From: Smittia aterrima
Lineage: Eukaryota > Arthropoda > Insecta > Diptera > Chironomidae
DNA length: 64,000 bases
Direction of reading: 5' to 3'
Assembly: GCA_033063855.1 (NCBI GenBank)
Contig: CP093830.1
Span: 13,702,854-13,766,853, forward strand
In this document: positions 19,145 through 32,370 of the stretch, in pieces
Layout: every line of letters starts with the position of its first letter
How positions within the stretch are numbered: the first letter of the stretch is position 1
Made by a program: the position numbers and the translations under genes
Notes under the pieces: generated by a model
The model's database searches: none
Seen by the model: the letters and a program-made list of their open reading frames with translations, nothing else
What the model was told of the DNA's origin: nothing

Positions 19145-22100
19145 AGTCGCTAGGAATTGATGGAATTTAAATATTAGGGAGTTTAGGTTTCTATGAGTGT
19201 TTGATTTAAATGTTTTGCCCAATCCACAAGACTTTCTTTTATGTGTTGCACTGCAAATGTGAATCCCTAATCAGCTGAAAAAAAAATATATTCAAAATAC
19301 AAAGTCAACGCAAAGAAATTATGATTGTTTTCACTGAAATCGTGCGAGAATATTTTAAAATTTACCAATAAAAGAAATGAACGGAAATATAAGAAAAAGA
19401 TTTTTGGTCAGAACTATTCATTAAATTTAATTTTTCAGCTAAAAATTAGTTTTTTTGTTTTGTTTTCGATGGTCGTTCGTCTGGAAAAAAAATATTCGAA
19501 TAGCTCACAGCTGTGAATAATTCGCTTTCATTAAAGCGTTTAAGCTTGTATCCGATAAATCACCAAATCAGTTTGAAAAAAACTTAAAAATTTCAACAGC
19601 GATTGTCATTGAAAGCGAAACTGAAAAAATAACTTTCTTGCATCGCCTTGATTGAACATTTCAAAAGTTAAGAAGAAGAAGACAAAGCTTTGGGAGATTG
19701 AATTCTGAATATTTTGATTGATATCGACCTTGAAAGTTTCTAAAGTCAAAATGATCTAATCATCGCTAACTAAGATCTTACCGACTCGTGAAATTTGTAA
19801 GATGCAACTTCATTCACACTTCGTTCGTCGGTGTTTGTTTGAATTTATCGCGAGGATGACGTGAAATAAATATCCAAGCAAATAAATGATGTCGTTGGCT
19901 ACTGCGTAGTCTAATCAATTAACAGAGGAGTCAATTGTGCAACAAACACGAAACTCTTATTGATAACACTAAAACAACAAAACCTTGGAATTTGATGTTT
20001 GAACTTAAGTTTTATTCCTCGAATAATTAACCAACTATGACACATTTTATTGCAGCGAAAACATAAACTTACATTGTCTACAATAATCAAGAACTTTCCA
20101 TAAATCTTTCATCCCAATCGAAAATATCATAAATTATTTACAACTGAAGCTTGCACGAGATGCCATAAATTGAAATTACTGAAAATGACAATGAAAAATT
20201 ATTTCAATGCGATCTACACTTTTTATCTAATCGGATATTGTTTTACGAAAAAAAAAGCTTTGAAAAGTTCTCATCGGGCGCGACTTTGAATTGTGGAAAA
20301 TGAATTGTTGGCGATTTAATAAAAATACGATGTCGTATCGCTGATGTGGCGTTTGGTTAGATACATCAAACTTTGAGCTTTGGGATATTTTTTTTCAAGT
20401 ACTCGGAGAACTCCATGTGATGTCACTCGCAAATTGAAAGACAAAATAATAAAGCTCATTGCACTTGATGAAGTCAAATACAAATACAACAGATCAATTA
20501 GCACTTGAACTTCATTTCAAAAGCTCAACAAGAAAAAGTTTTATGACACATCCGATGAACTCTCCCCAAACGTTAATTCCACACTTGACAACTGTTTCGC
20601 AACATTTCGCTGCTTTAATATTTTTTTTCCAGTGCAAAGAGAACTGAAGAAACTTTTTACGAAGCAAATTGTTTGCATGAGAAAAAATTTAAACAATGAG
20701 CGGTTGATAAGAGATTTTTAAAGATTGGAAGCGACTAAATTGCAAGATAATAAAACTAATTAACATAGATCCGAAGGTTGGCTGCCGTTGCTCGCGTGTG
20801 ATGGCTAAGAACATCATTCGAAGAGAACCTGCAAAGAAATTGAAGATTTGAGTCATGGAAATCAAAGAGGAATTCGATTTTTATTTGTCTCCCTATCAAT
20901 TAGCCAACGATTAATCAAACCGTAAATAGTGTGTGTTTCTTTGTGTGTTTCTCTAGCTATAAAGTTTACACGATAGACTCGTCATAAATGACAATGATTA
21001 ATTACGAAAGGAATGTTTTTTTATTTTCTATTAAAGACGCTCTTTTGATGTCTTCATCAAACAGTTTCGTGGGCGAGTCCGGAGCTTAATCATCCCTCCC
21101 GATGATAAAGTTACCGAAGCTCTCTTGTTCGCTCGTCTGAAGCGAACACACAAAACGAATTGTTTAGTGCAAAAGTCGTCAACGTGTGTCAACGGCTGAC
21201 ATCAATTGATGGGCGCGGGAAATTCGCTAACAAACGTGATGTCGTTATTTTGCTACTGATAAGAATAGAGGCGGAAAAGTTTGCCGCTAACAAGTTCACA
21301 GCACGAGAGAGCTTGAGAGGAGGAAGTAAGTGAACAATGGCCTCATGAGCTTGCAGCTTCTGTCACATGTTTGACCGCACGCGAAGCTCTGATTAAATGA
21401 AAATTTATGGAGATTACAGTCTCGTCGTAAGGTGAGAAACACAAAACGTCATTCTAAGCAATTCGATGTTTTTTACTCATGTCAATTTGCGAACTAACTG
21501 ACTTTGCGTGTGGCGATCGTTCACTTTTCCTTCTAACTTGGTGAAGGCCGTGCTCCGAAAAGAAACATTCACTAGTAGCAATAGAAAAAGAACGAGCAGA
21601 AAACTAATTTTCTGGGTCAAAATGAAGTGAAACATGAGACCCTAACACATCATCGCGGTTTGGCTGCTGCACGGCATTTCATAAATATTAAATAATCTTC
21701 TTTCTTTCTCTCTTCACAAATCCTTTCGCTAACGATCATCTTCAACTTTCCGGTCTCACGGTCATTTTTTTTTTGAATGCATCGCGAGACGACTCGCAGC
21801 ATTTGCTTGATTCGCGCATAACGAAATCTTATGAATACGTTGAGGACAAAATGATGTCATACTCAAGACTTTATGTGCAGAATGGAATTTTTCTCGCTAA
21901 TTTTTGACTCGCTTGAAGCTTTAGGAACTTGTAAACGAATTAGAAATAAAATGAGCTCTTGAGGAAGTCGTAGACTTGATTTTAAGTACTTTAACAACTT
22001 AAATGGCCGAATTTGGAATTCTTTACAAACCCAAAAGAGCTTTTTAAATGCCGGAAAGATTAAATGAAATCATCATCTAATCCTTTCGTAATAAATTACG

Positions 22101-22364
22101 AGCAATGTCATCGATATTTCTATGAAAATTGCAAACAAATCTTCTTCTTCCTCCTCTTATCAAATGCCACGTCACAGGTTCGTGTCGATAAATGCGGCAA
22201 TCGAATCTTCTCGACAATCATCATCACAATGAAGGTTATAAACAAAGACGCGAGAGAGATGAGAACAGAAGTTTTGTAACAAACGCAAATTGATTCTTTC
22301 AATGTTTATGACTCACAATAAGAATTAACGCTAGAGCTGGTGACTGGGCTGGATCAAACTCCAT
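19145..22364. other. 3.2-kb intergenic region, no supported gene
   Basis: A poly(A) signal AATAAA at 19368 may end the follistatin-like transcript. The rest is AT-rich with many in-frame stops on both strands. Around 21100-21330 there is GC-richer sequence (GGGCGCGGGAAATTCGC) that could be a regulatory element. I see no tRNA or other structural RNA and no repeat family. Confidence 0.5.
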
Positions 22365-23024
22365 TTACATCTTTTGGATGATTTCATATTTCTTTCTCAC
22401 GTCAAGGCCTTCGGTTTTCGGATCGGGTCGCTTCTTGCTCTTAAGCTGGGCACGCATCTCAGCGACTGTCATTGGAAGATTTAGTGTTCCACCAGTTGAA
22501 GTTGTTGATTTTGTTGAATCTGTTGAATCGATGGAGACGTTGCCGTTGCCATTGCCGTTCGACTCAACTTTTACCTCGAGCGATGGCGAGTGGTTATTGT
22601 TGATGTTGTGATGATTGGTCTCAGCAACAGGTTCTTCAATCGTCTTACTCTTGCCGTTGTTGTTTTCATGATCTGAGACTCCATTCGAGGACTTCTTCAC
22701 CTTCTCAATCAACTCCAATTGCTGATGATTGTTAATGTCTGCTTTCGGGTCGATCACCAGCAAATTTGTGTGATTGGGCACTGACTTGATTCTTTCAACA
22801 ACTTGTTTGTGTGTCTCCGATCCAATATTTGCTCCATTAACTTCGATGATTCGATCGCCTTGTCTCAAGCCTGCTGTCTCTGCTGGTGAACTTTCATCGA
22901 CTTTCCCGATGTACTGACCTGGTCGTCCCTTTTCAGCGTGGAGATTAAATCCGTAACCATCGAAATCTGCTCGTTTCGAGACATGACAAAGACGAGGTTC
23001 GAATAATTGTGGCGATTGCGACAT
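22365..23024 (-). CDS. Sip1: Single-PDZ scaffold, NHERF/Sip1-like
   Basis: A single coding exon of 219 residues from the ATG at 23024 (MSQSPQLFEPRLCHV). An in-frame upstream ATG-initiated reading to 23135 exists, but its extra residues (MSEKKKKVRTEPES…) look like untranslated leader. One PDZ domain spans about residues 10-95: the carboxylate-binding loop is YGFNLHAEKG, followed by GQYIGKVDESSPAETAGLRQ, GDRIIEVNGANI and a final strand NLLVIDP. A low-complexity Asn/Ser/Gly region follows, then a conserved C-terminus (MTVAEMRAQLKSKKRPDP, RKKYEIIQKM) resembling the ERM-binding tail of NHERF. Family members tether transporters and receptors to ezrin/moesin under the apical membrane. Vertebrate NHERF1/2 have two PDZ domains; insects have one. 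Confidence 0.88.
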   Translation of the reverse strand: MSQSPQLFEPRLCHVSKRADFDGYGFNLHAEKGRPGQYIGKVDESSPAETAGLRQGDRIIEVNGANIGSETHKQVVERIKSVPNHTNLLVIDPKADINNHQQLELIEKVKKSSNGVSDHENNNGKSKTIEEPVAETNHHNINNNHSPSLEVKVESNGNGNGNVSIDSTDSTKSTTSTGGTLNLPMTVAEMRAQLKSKKRPDPKTEGLDVRKKYEIIQKM

Positions 23025-26000
23025 GATGATTGAATTTGCTTCTTCTTTTATGATTTGGCACACGTTAAAGAGTTTCTTCTTTTCAATAAGAAAGCTTTCT
23101 GGCTCTGTTCTCACTTTTTTTTTCTTTTCACTCAATGTCCAACCTGTTCCAGCGTGAAAGCGAAATCACGAAAAATAGTTAAATCGCGTTCAAGATATCG
23201 TCGCAGCAATAAACACAAAAAAAAGAAAAGCGAAGAGAAGTAATTTTCACATCAGAAATTGCAGCACAGAAATTCACGGAGCGCGCGTTTTGTTAATTTG
23301 CCTTCTTGCCACCGTCGCAAGCGAGAAACTGAAATCATCGACACACAAATACGAAAAGTTTGTTGTTTCAATTCGTCGCTCTCTCTCAATTCGTATTCAA
23401 CCAGGGGCAGGTAAATATATACGAGACGGTCAACACTAGTGAACTGAACGAGCCAACAAGTGGAAAAGTTGAGCAAGTTTCAATGGCAATTGCGTGTGAA
23501 AATAACCAACACAGAAGACAGTCTGATTGTGTGAAGGAGAATCATGTGAATTTTTCGATAAATTTACTGAATATTGAAAAGTAAATTTGTATAGAAAGAT
23601 TGTGAAATGGACGAGATTATGCGATAAAAGTTTAATTTGGACTTGAAGAAGATTTTTCTTTGAAGAATAATTTTATCCAAGAATTTAACTCTTTCAGGAA
23701 TTCCAAAAAATATTTTCTAAGAATTCAAAACTTTTGCGTATAAATTCATTTTTAATTTTCATCATCGACTGCGAGACCTTCGCTTTCATTCGTGATAAAA
23801 AAAAAGTAAACATCATTCTCCACTATGAAGTTCGAACCAAGAAGTTCCACATCATTGAATTCCAATGAACGTCCGCCGGCTCTGCGCGCTTTTAAATCGG
23901 AATGTGTAACTTTATTGGACGATCGACGATAAAATTCTCTCTCAGCTTTTCCATTATTTACAGTTTTTATTTCATAGCGATAAGTTCTTCTTATCGAATG
24001 ATATTGACGCGATAGGATAACCGGCGGATAAACAGTCAAAATATGCGCGAAATGACCTTGCAATGACAGACGAAATATTTTTCGCGGGGTTCATTTAAAT
24101 GGCATTCGATGATGAAGCGGAGATGAGAAAAACGAAGAATTTAAATGCGTGGCATCATCTTCAATCTTCAATTATTTCCACAGCTTGAAGAATGTGATAA
24201 GATGGATGCTGATGCTTGACAGATATTCTCGTGTGTTAGTTCATTAAACATCAAAAGAAATTTCGAAGAGGAATTTATGGAAATCTTTATTTTCAGTGTC
24301 AAAATGGATCCTCATTCAATTCGTTTATCTTTATCATGATTCCGTTCTACAAGTTTGTTAGGGCTGCTCCATCACAATTTTTTACGGAGAAGAAGAGACA
24401 AACCTGTTGCCGAACACATTGAAAGCTTAGCTCAGAGTTGCCTTATACAACATTTTTCTGATCGAGCCGGTTATGAAGTCGAGAATGCCATCAGGCAACT
24501 AGCATACATCTTCAAGACGTTATTTCTACGCGCACCTCAATACAAAAGTCACTGGTTGAGTTCACAGGTGTGCTAACGAAGTGGGTGTGTTAGTTCTCAT
24601 CGCTTACTTTGCTTCGCTTCTACACGGGACGATCATTTCGTGTGTGGAAGTGCCAATACGTGGAAGTGCTTCGAATAATAAAAGAAATTCTGAAATTTCA
24701 TTAATTTCACGTGAAATTTAGCTGTGCGAGTCGATGAGTTGTTGAAAACTAAACGATTGTGAATTGATTGAGTTGAAAAGTTGAGTCGAACTGCGTGCAA
24801 AAGTGGAAACAAGATAAAAATATATGAAAAGCTTAATTGATAAGCTTTGAGAGACTTCAGCATAATTTTTGTGGTCGAATGATGTTTCTTTTGTCGTGAG
24901 GTAAGTTAATGTCACAAAAAAGTTCAATCGAAAGTTACCGAAAGTCGTGAAAACAATGAAATTCCAAAGGCGAAAAAGTATTTTTCCGTCTAAGGTGTTG
25001 CCCAGTCAAGCTCGATTGTATTTGATATCGTCGAGCGGATGCAATTGCCACATACGGTAACACCAAAGTTTTAATATTTCGCGATCGATTTTTCAATAGT
25101 TTTTTTTTCGCGGTAATAAAACTCTTTTTTTCGATTTCTACTTTCGATTTGAAGAGAGGGAGTTTGAGCTAATTACTTCGCTGATAATTGTTTTGTTTTC
25201 CACCTGCACTCGCAGCCCATGCAGTTAGTTAATTAACAAAGTTAGCTAGCGCGCGAAATTGCACAACCGAGCGGAGATGAATGCGAATTGAATCTTTCCA
25301 AATCGGGACATCAGCTGCTTCTCCCACAATCCTGTTGCTTTAATCACGACCTTCCAATTTGTTTACACGCTTTTCTATTTTCGTTTGGGTTGTAAATCTA
25401 CGACAACGATGTTCCCCAATTCGAAACAAAACGTGACTACAGGAGCCACACCTCACTAAAGTAGCGAAAAGGTTCAAGCCGCTCTTCACTTCATTGTTGT
25501 GCGTTTGACAGGAAGACGATAAAGAACGTGAATCACTAGATTGCTGCTGTGACTTTTAATGATCAAGCGATTTCAAGCCTTTCACACCTTTCGGGAATTT
25601 AGAGGAATTTCATTTGATAACCTTTTTGCTTAAGAAAACTTGTCCAAGCCTCGAAGCACGTCTAGCAAAATGTTGTAACTCCAATGGAATGCGGCTCTTT
25701 AACATTTTTTTTAAACTTCACTCAGCGCAATGTGTGTAAATGTGTACAAACTTTTTTTTTCTTTTATTTCGGGGGAGAAGCAGCAATTGAGTCGCAGAGT
25801 TTTCATCTTTTTATTTCGCAAGAGACATTTAAACAACTTTTGAATTTTTCCCAGCGACCTTTACTTCAACTCATTAAACATTCAACGTCCCAAACGTTGT
25901 CAACTCTCCCAAGTCTTTATTCTCTAAGCTACAGACATAATCTGGTTCCTTGTTTTTATCGTTTTTTGCTCCAAATTCTTTGATAGAAGTTGCGATAAAA

Positions 26001-26268
26001 GTTTAGCTAATGAAATATTAAAACATTTTCTTTGAGGATGGTTATGTGCGCGAGCTTTCTGACCATCATCTGTCAATTGATAAGATAAACTAAACTTCTT
26101 TTGTGAGCCCGAAAACTTCGTTGAAGTAGTTTTTTGATAACAGCGACAAATTGATTTCTATTTATGAAGTCTCGTTTTCATTCATTTCAGTTTTTTCTAC
26201 CGCACGAAAACAAACAAATCGTTTAGAAATCACTAAAAGCTTCCGCTTCGATCCTAAACGGCTTCATC
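23025..26268. other. Intergenic region between divergent Sip1-like and arouser-like genes, with a candidate non-coding first exon
   Basis: A strong donor GAG|GTAAGT at 24901 follows stop-rich sequence (about 24660-24900) and can pair with the acceptor TTCATTTCAG ending at 26190. Bases 26191-26268 then form the leader directly before the arouser ATG. This supports a 5' UTR exon ending at 24900 for the arouser-like gene. Otherwise I see no coding sequence; an inverted pair GGTGTTGCC/GGTAACACC near 24992-25051 is probably chance. Confidence 0.45.
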
Positions 26269-29200
26269 ATGATGAGCTATAACTCTCCGTCGAACGGCGG
26301 ATATTCAGGCGATGAACGCGGGGAATCGCCTCGATCAATGGATGATCATCAACTTGATGGTGACACTGACAAACATTTACTGGAGCATTTGGCGACGTTC
26401 ACTGTCAACAAGGAATCTGGAATTCTCTACCCAGCTGATGGCATGAGGAAACTTCTTCAGCTCGAGAAGACTACAGGAATTTGGTCGCAGAAAATGCAAC
26501 TCTGTCTTGATCGACAGTGGGTGTTGATCATGGATTATGAAACTAAGGTGAGGCAAATGATGCTCCTAAGACATTTCAATGAAACTTATTTCTTCAACAC
26601 TTCTCGTAGAACATAATTGAGCGCTTCCCCGCAACTTTAATTCAAGAGCCGACAGCCTTCACCAGCACTGATCCAATCGAAATGTACAATAACATTCTCG
26701 TCTTCATTGTTGGCGGCGAGACGAGCTCGCGTTCCGAAATGCACATCTTTCAAGTAAGTCAAAAGATTATTGTTATTTATAAATTCGGTTTTCCACAATG
26801 AATGACTCAAAAGAAAAATGTAATCAGCTTCTGCGTTATCTAAACAATTCGCATTCCACAATCTTATCTCAGCTTTGAGTAATATCAATTTTTCCATTTT
26901 TCTGTACGATTTTAGTGCCAAAGTATATCAGCAATCCACCTCGTCGAGGACTTGAAGCAACTGCGCAACGGTAAATTGATCCCGAAGTATCGTGAGCCGT
27001 TACCATCTTCGTCGAAGCCTGTTCAGATGATGGCGCCTTCGCAGATGTCGCAGAACTCTCCAAAAATTTCGATGATTCGATCGGAACGTGGATTAGATGA
27101 TACCGATTCGGAACTTGGTGGCTTAAACGATGAGACGTCATCAACATCGAGTGAGAAATACGAGCGTGACGTCACAGTGCTTAATCATTGCTTCGACGAT
27201 ATTGAAAAGTTTATCGCTCGATTGCAACACGCGGCAGCAGCGAGTCGTGAACTTGAAAGGCGACGCCGTAGCCGACGATCGAAGAAAAAGGATCCGGGAG
27301 AGGGTTTGCTCACAGTTCGTACGCGGCCTCCTCACGAGAAGGAATTTATTGACATCTTCGCTAAATTCAAATTATCATTCAACCTTCTTGCGAAGCTCAA
27401 GTCGCACATCCACGATCCCAATGCTCCCGAATTGGTTCATTTCCTATTCACACCACTCGCATTGATTGTCGACGCATCACACGACACTTGTTACGATCCA
27501 AACCTTCCAGCGCGTGTTGTTGAGCCTCTACCAACTCGCGACTCTGTCAATTTGCTCAACAATTGCGTAACAAGCAAAGAGATGGAACTTCTTCGTTCAC
27601 TTGGAGAAGCTTGGACTCTACCAAGAGACAAATGGAAAGGTCATCCACAAGGCGGTTATCATCCTGTTTTCTTTGATGGATGGTCTCCTGACTATCCTGT
27701 CATTGATGAATTAGAATCATCGAAGAGTCGACGAATGACTTTTAACGACTTCGAAGAGTTTGGCGATCAACCAGCCGTGACAACAACAGGAGTAATGAAC
27801 GTTCCTCCTCCAGGTTCGCCTGTTATTCGAGACTTCTCGACTCGCAGTGAAATTTCGATTGACTCGATTGAGCGAAATGGTGGAGCCTCAGGAATGATGA
27901 ATATTGAACGAGCACCATCAGCAGGTGGCCTTGATCCATCAACTGAAGCTTGGATTGAAGAATTGCAAGCTCGCGATGCAAAGATTGTGCAAGTAACTTA
28001 CCCGAGAACAGCTAACAACGATAAGGAGTTGACTGTTGTCCGAGGAGAATTCCTCGAGATTTTAGACGATACCAGGAAATGGTGGAAGGCCCGTAACATG
28101 CGGGGACGTGTTGCTCATGTGCCACATACAATCGTAACGACTCATCCATTTAGTGATGGGCGTGATGATATTTATGGTGGACCGCAAGCCGCTGGCGGTT
28201 ACAAAGGACGCGTAAGTCTCATGTGAACTAAACAAAGGCAAAAGATTTAATTGAATTCATCATTTTAGGACGACCATGGACCACAACAGAATGTCATGCC
28301 TGCTGAGTGGGTTCGCAACAAGCATTTGGGTAAGAAAGGAGAATTCCGATACTTTTAAGGCGATTGTTTGTGTCGTGTTTTCCCTCATCCGAGTTCATCA
28401 TTTTATGTTCGTCTTATTATTTGTTTTGAATTGTGTTTAGATTAATGTTTTTATTTAATATCAAAACCACTCACACACACACACGCACACCCACTCATCA
28501 TCACATTTATCGAGATATAGCCAAAACAATCGAATTATTAATTTAAACCTAAACACCAGACACTCGATCATATCACAGATAAATATTTTGTCTTTTCACC
28601 GAGTCTGATTAATATCAAGAAAAATATTTTTTCAATGAAAACAAAGTTTTACTGAAAGATTAGAAATTTGTTGAGGAGGAATTTTTATATTTTAAGAGGA
28701 AAGTCAGTTTATTATTTAAGAAAATATTTACGTAATTAAATTTAGTTTCCACTAGATTATTAACGAAGTTAATCAAAAAAAAAGAGAAGAAATCTAACTA
28801 ATCCAATGAAATCTCGGACATCTCGTACTTTTGTTTAAGTTAAGTTTTTAAATTCTTCGAAACAACGAAACAATTTATTAAATATTTTTAAAAGCAAACA
28901 TATCTAAACATTCCACAAATGAAACTATTTCCCTACAAATCAATTTACCAAAAAAAATGAAAGAAAACCATTTTTATAATTTCCACAATTCATTGAAACA
29001 GAGATCTTATCAAATAATCTCATCGTCATTTGTTTTTCTTTAATCATTGTGTCGTGAGTGTAAAAATATTTATCAATCCTCATGTTTATTAACATAATCG
29101 GCTTGCTCCGTTTTCACTAAACATTTTGGTGTGCAATCGACGAATCATTAGAATGTTAATCTCGTTTTTATTCGATTGGGACTTGATGGTCGTTGGGGAA

Positions 29201-30511
29201 AATATTTGTTTAAGAGATGAACTAAGTTTTGTAAAGAACGAAGTTGTCAAAATATTTTAATGCTGATGAGTGTCGATAAGAAGCTTCAAGAGCTTCCTCC
29301 GCTCATCGTTTCCCCAACGAATATCAATAATTTTTAAGAATTTAAATTACTTCGGAAAATTTTATTGTTTACTTCGAGAAATATTTTCCATTTTGTAAAA
29401 ACGAATCATATTCGAAAGAAATTGATGTTTAGGTCAATAAAAGTTTAGAAAGAAAAATCTTAAACACAGAAAGTGTTTCATTTAGAAACATTCGATAAAA
29501 TTAGACGCTAGAAAGCTTCAAGTCCTCGAGATCGGGGGTAAGTACAAATCTGCATGCTTTTCATTTGATTAATGTAATCACCTTAGTTTAGTCTTAGTTG
29601 AAATAAACTTTAGTAAAATCATTTTAACTGATTCGAGACTAATTCATACTCTTCCATGCTTCCGTACTAACCAATTCTAGGTCGTCACCAGTCTCAGTAT
29701 TCGGATCAAAGTTCATATGATGGAGACGTCTTTATTAACAATAATAACGAAACTAACACACGTCCTCACACGCTTTACGGTGTTCCATTGAAATCGGTTT
29801 CGCGAAATAGCTACATCGACGAGAATAACAACAAGAAGCCACCGCCGCCTCCTCCAATGCCTCCTTTGACTCCAACGACTCCTAGATCAACTTTGAAATC
29901 GACGAGAAACGAGAATAACTCGTATAGCAGACAAAATTCGCAAAGTTACTGTAAGCACAGAGTTTAACTTATTTTATGTGTTCTCACGCTTAGAAGATGA
30001 GAGAGAGAATAACTCTAATCAATCATTAAATTATCTTTACAGCCCGGAAGACTTCTGTGAATGACAATCAGGTCGATGATATGCAAGAGGAGCTTAAAAA
30101 CGTTCTAACTCTTTTCCGAGAACGTCGTCCAAACTTAGGGATCGTAAAGACTCCAGAAATTTTCATTCAACAAACTTCATCGCCCTATGAAGTCGAAAAG
30201 TGGCTCAAGGCAAAGGGATTCAGTGACAACACTGTGAAGAAGCTCAACGGGTTGACTGGTAACGAGTTGTTCGCTTTGAATCGCAAGACTTTAGAAGATT
30301 ATTGTGGAGTTGAAGAAGGAAAACGTCTTGCGTCACAAATCACGATTCAAAGAAACGTGTCAGGGGTGAGAGTTGAAATCATGATTCTTCTTAAAACTTT
30401 AATAAATTCTGTCTTTAATCATTTTAGTATAAGACTGCCCGATCCTCGGAATTATTAGCTATCCTCGCTAAAGCTCGACAAAAATCCGAAGAGCCAACCG
30501 AAACCTTTTAG
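26269..30511 (+). CDS. aru: Eps8-like adaptor, arouser orthologue (PTB, SH3, Pro-rich, SAM-like); two isoforms predicted
   Basis: Long form: exons 26269-26547, 26610-26753, 26916-28211, 28269-28329, 29681-29950, 30043-30365 and 30428-30511, all phase-consistent, 818 residues. A PTB domain lies at about 35-170 (LEHLATFTVNKESGILYPAD, NNILVFIVGG). A basic/RRRSRRSKKK linker follows. The SH3 spans about 540-600 (IVQVTYPRTANNDKELTVVR, GEFLEILDDTRKWWKARN, PAEWV). A proline run (KKPPPPPPMPPLTP) precedes a SAM-PNT-like C-terminus (SPYEVEKWLKAKGFSDNTVK). Short form: if the donor at 28330 is not used, exon 4 reads GKKGEFRYF and stops at 28358 (602 residues), ending after the SH3; AATAAA at 29436 could polyadenylate it. 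Eps8 proteins link receptor tyrosine kinases to Rac/actin; fly arouser affects synapse number and ethanol behaviour. GTG-AG donors are weaker than most here. Confidence 0.92.
28359..29680 (+). other. Alternative 3' UTR / long intron of the arouser-like gene
   Basis: 1.3 kb with no open frame of note. It contains a CA microsatellite (about 28471-28490) and poly(A)-signal words (AATAAA at 29436 and in GAAATAAACTTT near 29600). It would be 3' UTR in the SH3-terminal isoform and intron in the SAM-containing isoform. Confidence 0.6.
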
Positions 30512-30954
30512 AGAACTTGGCGATTCCAATCAAAAAGTGAATGTTAAATTGTCGTATTAAACTTATATTAGCCATTACTTCATTGCAATCGAGTGACATA
30601 CTTTATTGCTGCTTCTTAGTTTCATCATCATAGCTTGAAAGAAAGTATTAAAACTTTATCTTTGTTTAAAGATTTCTGTAAATTGTAAAAAAAAACGCGA
30701 GGAGATTCCGGAAAATAAAATTAGAGGAGAGTTTACGAAAATTTAAATTATTTTTCATTGAAAGTTTCAGGAACAAAGTTTAACTTGCAGTGAAATTCAA
30801 ACGATTGAATAAAATTTGAATGAAGAAGTCGAAACGAGTCGACGTCAATAAATAAATAGAAAAGAAAAAATTTCAAATTGGATTTTAGTGTTTTCCAAAA
30901 TTTCCTTCATCACAAATCACGCCAGTAATCTCAGTTAGTTACAATAAGTTCATC

Positions 30955-31631
30955 ATGTCAACTCCCATCGAACAAATGATTCTCGACGCAAAGCGATTGG
31001 CGAATCGATTGAAAGAGAAAGAACATCTCGCGGATGTGTTGATGACGGAAACACAAGAAGTGAATTACCATCTTGACTCGATGCGGCAGTTCCAGGATGA
31101 TCTACATGCCCTAAACATCCTCGCTAGAGAGAAAAGCAATCAAGATATGATTCACGTCATTCATCAAGAGAACCCACAGATCCGAGAGATACAGTCAGAG
31201 AATCGTCAGCTAAAAGCTTCCATTGAAGAGCATCAAAGAACACTCGAATTAATTATGCAAAAATATCGTCAACAAACGCAGAAACAAATCAAAGAAACAC
31301 GATTGAATTTTGATAAACTCGTGCAAGCAAACTCCAACAATCAAGTAAGTTGACCTCTTCACTTCGCCCACAGATCGTTCAAATATTTTTCTTTTAGTGT
31401 ACAAACACTATCAGTTTACACGCTGAGAAACTTCAAGAGGCAATAGCAGTGATGCAAGACGCTGTTAAACTTGGTGACGATGACTCGAATCAATATGTGG
31501 AGCAACTTTCACAACTTAAAATGGAAAATCAAGGCCTTCGTGAGCTGCTTGGTATTGCAAAGTCAATGAATTCAGATCTGGTGGAACGTGAAAAGAAAGA
31601 GATTGCAACGCAAACCGAAGAAGAGTTTTAA
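30955..31631 (+). CDS. Fgop2: FGFR1OP2/SIKE family coiled-coil protein (STRIPAK component)
   Basis: Exons 30955-31344 and 31398-31631 (donor CAA|GTAAGT) encode 207 residues, the family length. Coiled coil covers most of the chain (about 5-130 and 140-195: MILDAKRLANRLKEKEHLAD, QENPQIREIQSENRQLKASI, CTNTISLHAEKLQEAI), ending in the typical acidic tail (EIATQTEEEF). No catalytic motif. SIKE1/FGFR1OP2 bind striatin in the STRIPAK phosphatase complex that opposes Hippo kinases and regulates cytoskeleton. The transcript converges with the SPCS3 gene (142 bp between stop codons). Confidence 0.92.
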
Positions 31632-31773
31632 TGAATACAAAAATGTTTATGTTATTTGAATTATTTTAGCGTTTCTCACACATTTTATTCTTTCCATTAT
31701 TTCCTTCTGAATAAAGATCCACGCGAAATGATCTTAATAGACTTGAGGTTCCTTTGGAAACATTTTTCAGTTC

Positions 31774-32370
31774 TTAGACGGGATTGACTGTGTACTGTTC
31801 AGGGAATTTGAACGAATGTTCTCCTAGACCGAAGAGAGTTGGAAGAAGACCAGCATTCGGAATGATATTCCAACTGAGTGTCAATGTGACATTTTTGTGA
31901 CCGCGAAGACCGTTTCCATCATCCCAGAAATAATATTTAGTGTTCATGTTCTTGAAATCCAAAACTGCATTCTCTCCACGAAGAATTATCTTGTCCCAGA
32001 GAACGACCTAAAAGAAATTGAATTAAAGACATCGATTTGCAATTCCTTCTTTCTATAATCTTACCTGGTTCAATTCATTCGCTTCTGTCTTATACTCAGC
32101 AGTGAGATACAGGAAAAGTTGCTTGACATTCCAATTGAAGAGTCCGCTCAAGTCGGTTTGCAAATCGAATGTGATGAAACCGAGATCATGAAGTTCTTTG
32201 CTAGCTCCGTAATTAGGAACATTCTTTACCAATGTCTTAACTGTGTTCATCTTAACATTCGTGCGATAATCAAGGAAAACCGTGGAGACGAAACAGCAGA
32301 ATGTTAGACAAGCAAGAACACTAAGTGTGTACGCGAGAATCGCGTTTCCTCGAGTTAGAACTGTGTGCAT
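31774..32370 (-). CDS. Spase22-23: Signal peptidase complex subunit 3 (SPC22/23)
   Basis: Exons 32370-32065 and 32007-31774 give 179 residues, the standard SPCS3 length. A single N-terminal membrane anchor (about 12-34, AILAYTLSVLACLTFCCFVS) makes it type II in the ER. The lumenal domain shows family blocks: LGFITFDLQTDLSGLFNWNV, KQLFLYLTAEY, VVLWDKIILRGENA, KYYFWDDGNGLRG, NVTLTLSWNIIPNAG. NVT is a probable glycosylation site, as in mammals. I chose MHTVLTRGN as the start because it matches the family N-terminus; an in-frame ATG seven codons upstream (32391) is less likely. SPCS3 is an essential non-catalytic subunit that positions substrates for Sec11. It is divergent from aveugle. Confidence 0.95.

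Noticed and set aside
22365..23135. Longer N-terminus for the PDZ protein from 23135
   Set aside because: The extra residues are poly-Lys/low complexity, and the family N-terminus matches the ATG at 23024.
24992..25051. Inverted pair GGTGTTGCC / GGTAACACC suggesting another MITE
   Set aside because: Only 8 of 9 bases match, there is no target-site duplication, and there is no further homology inward.
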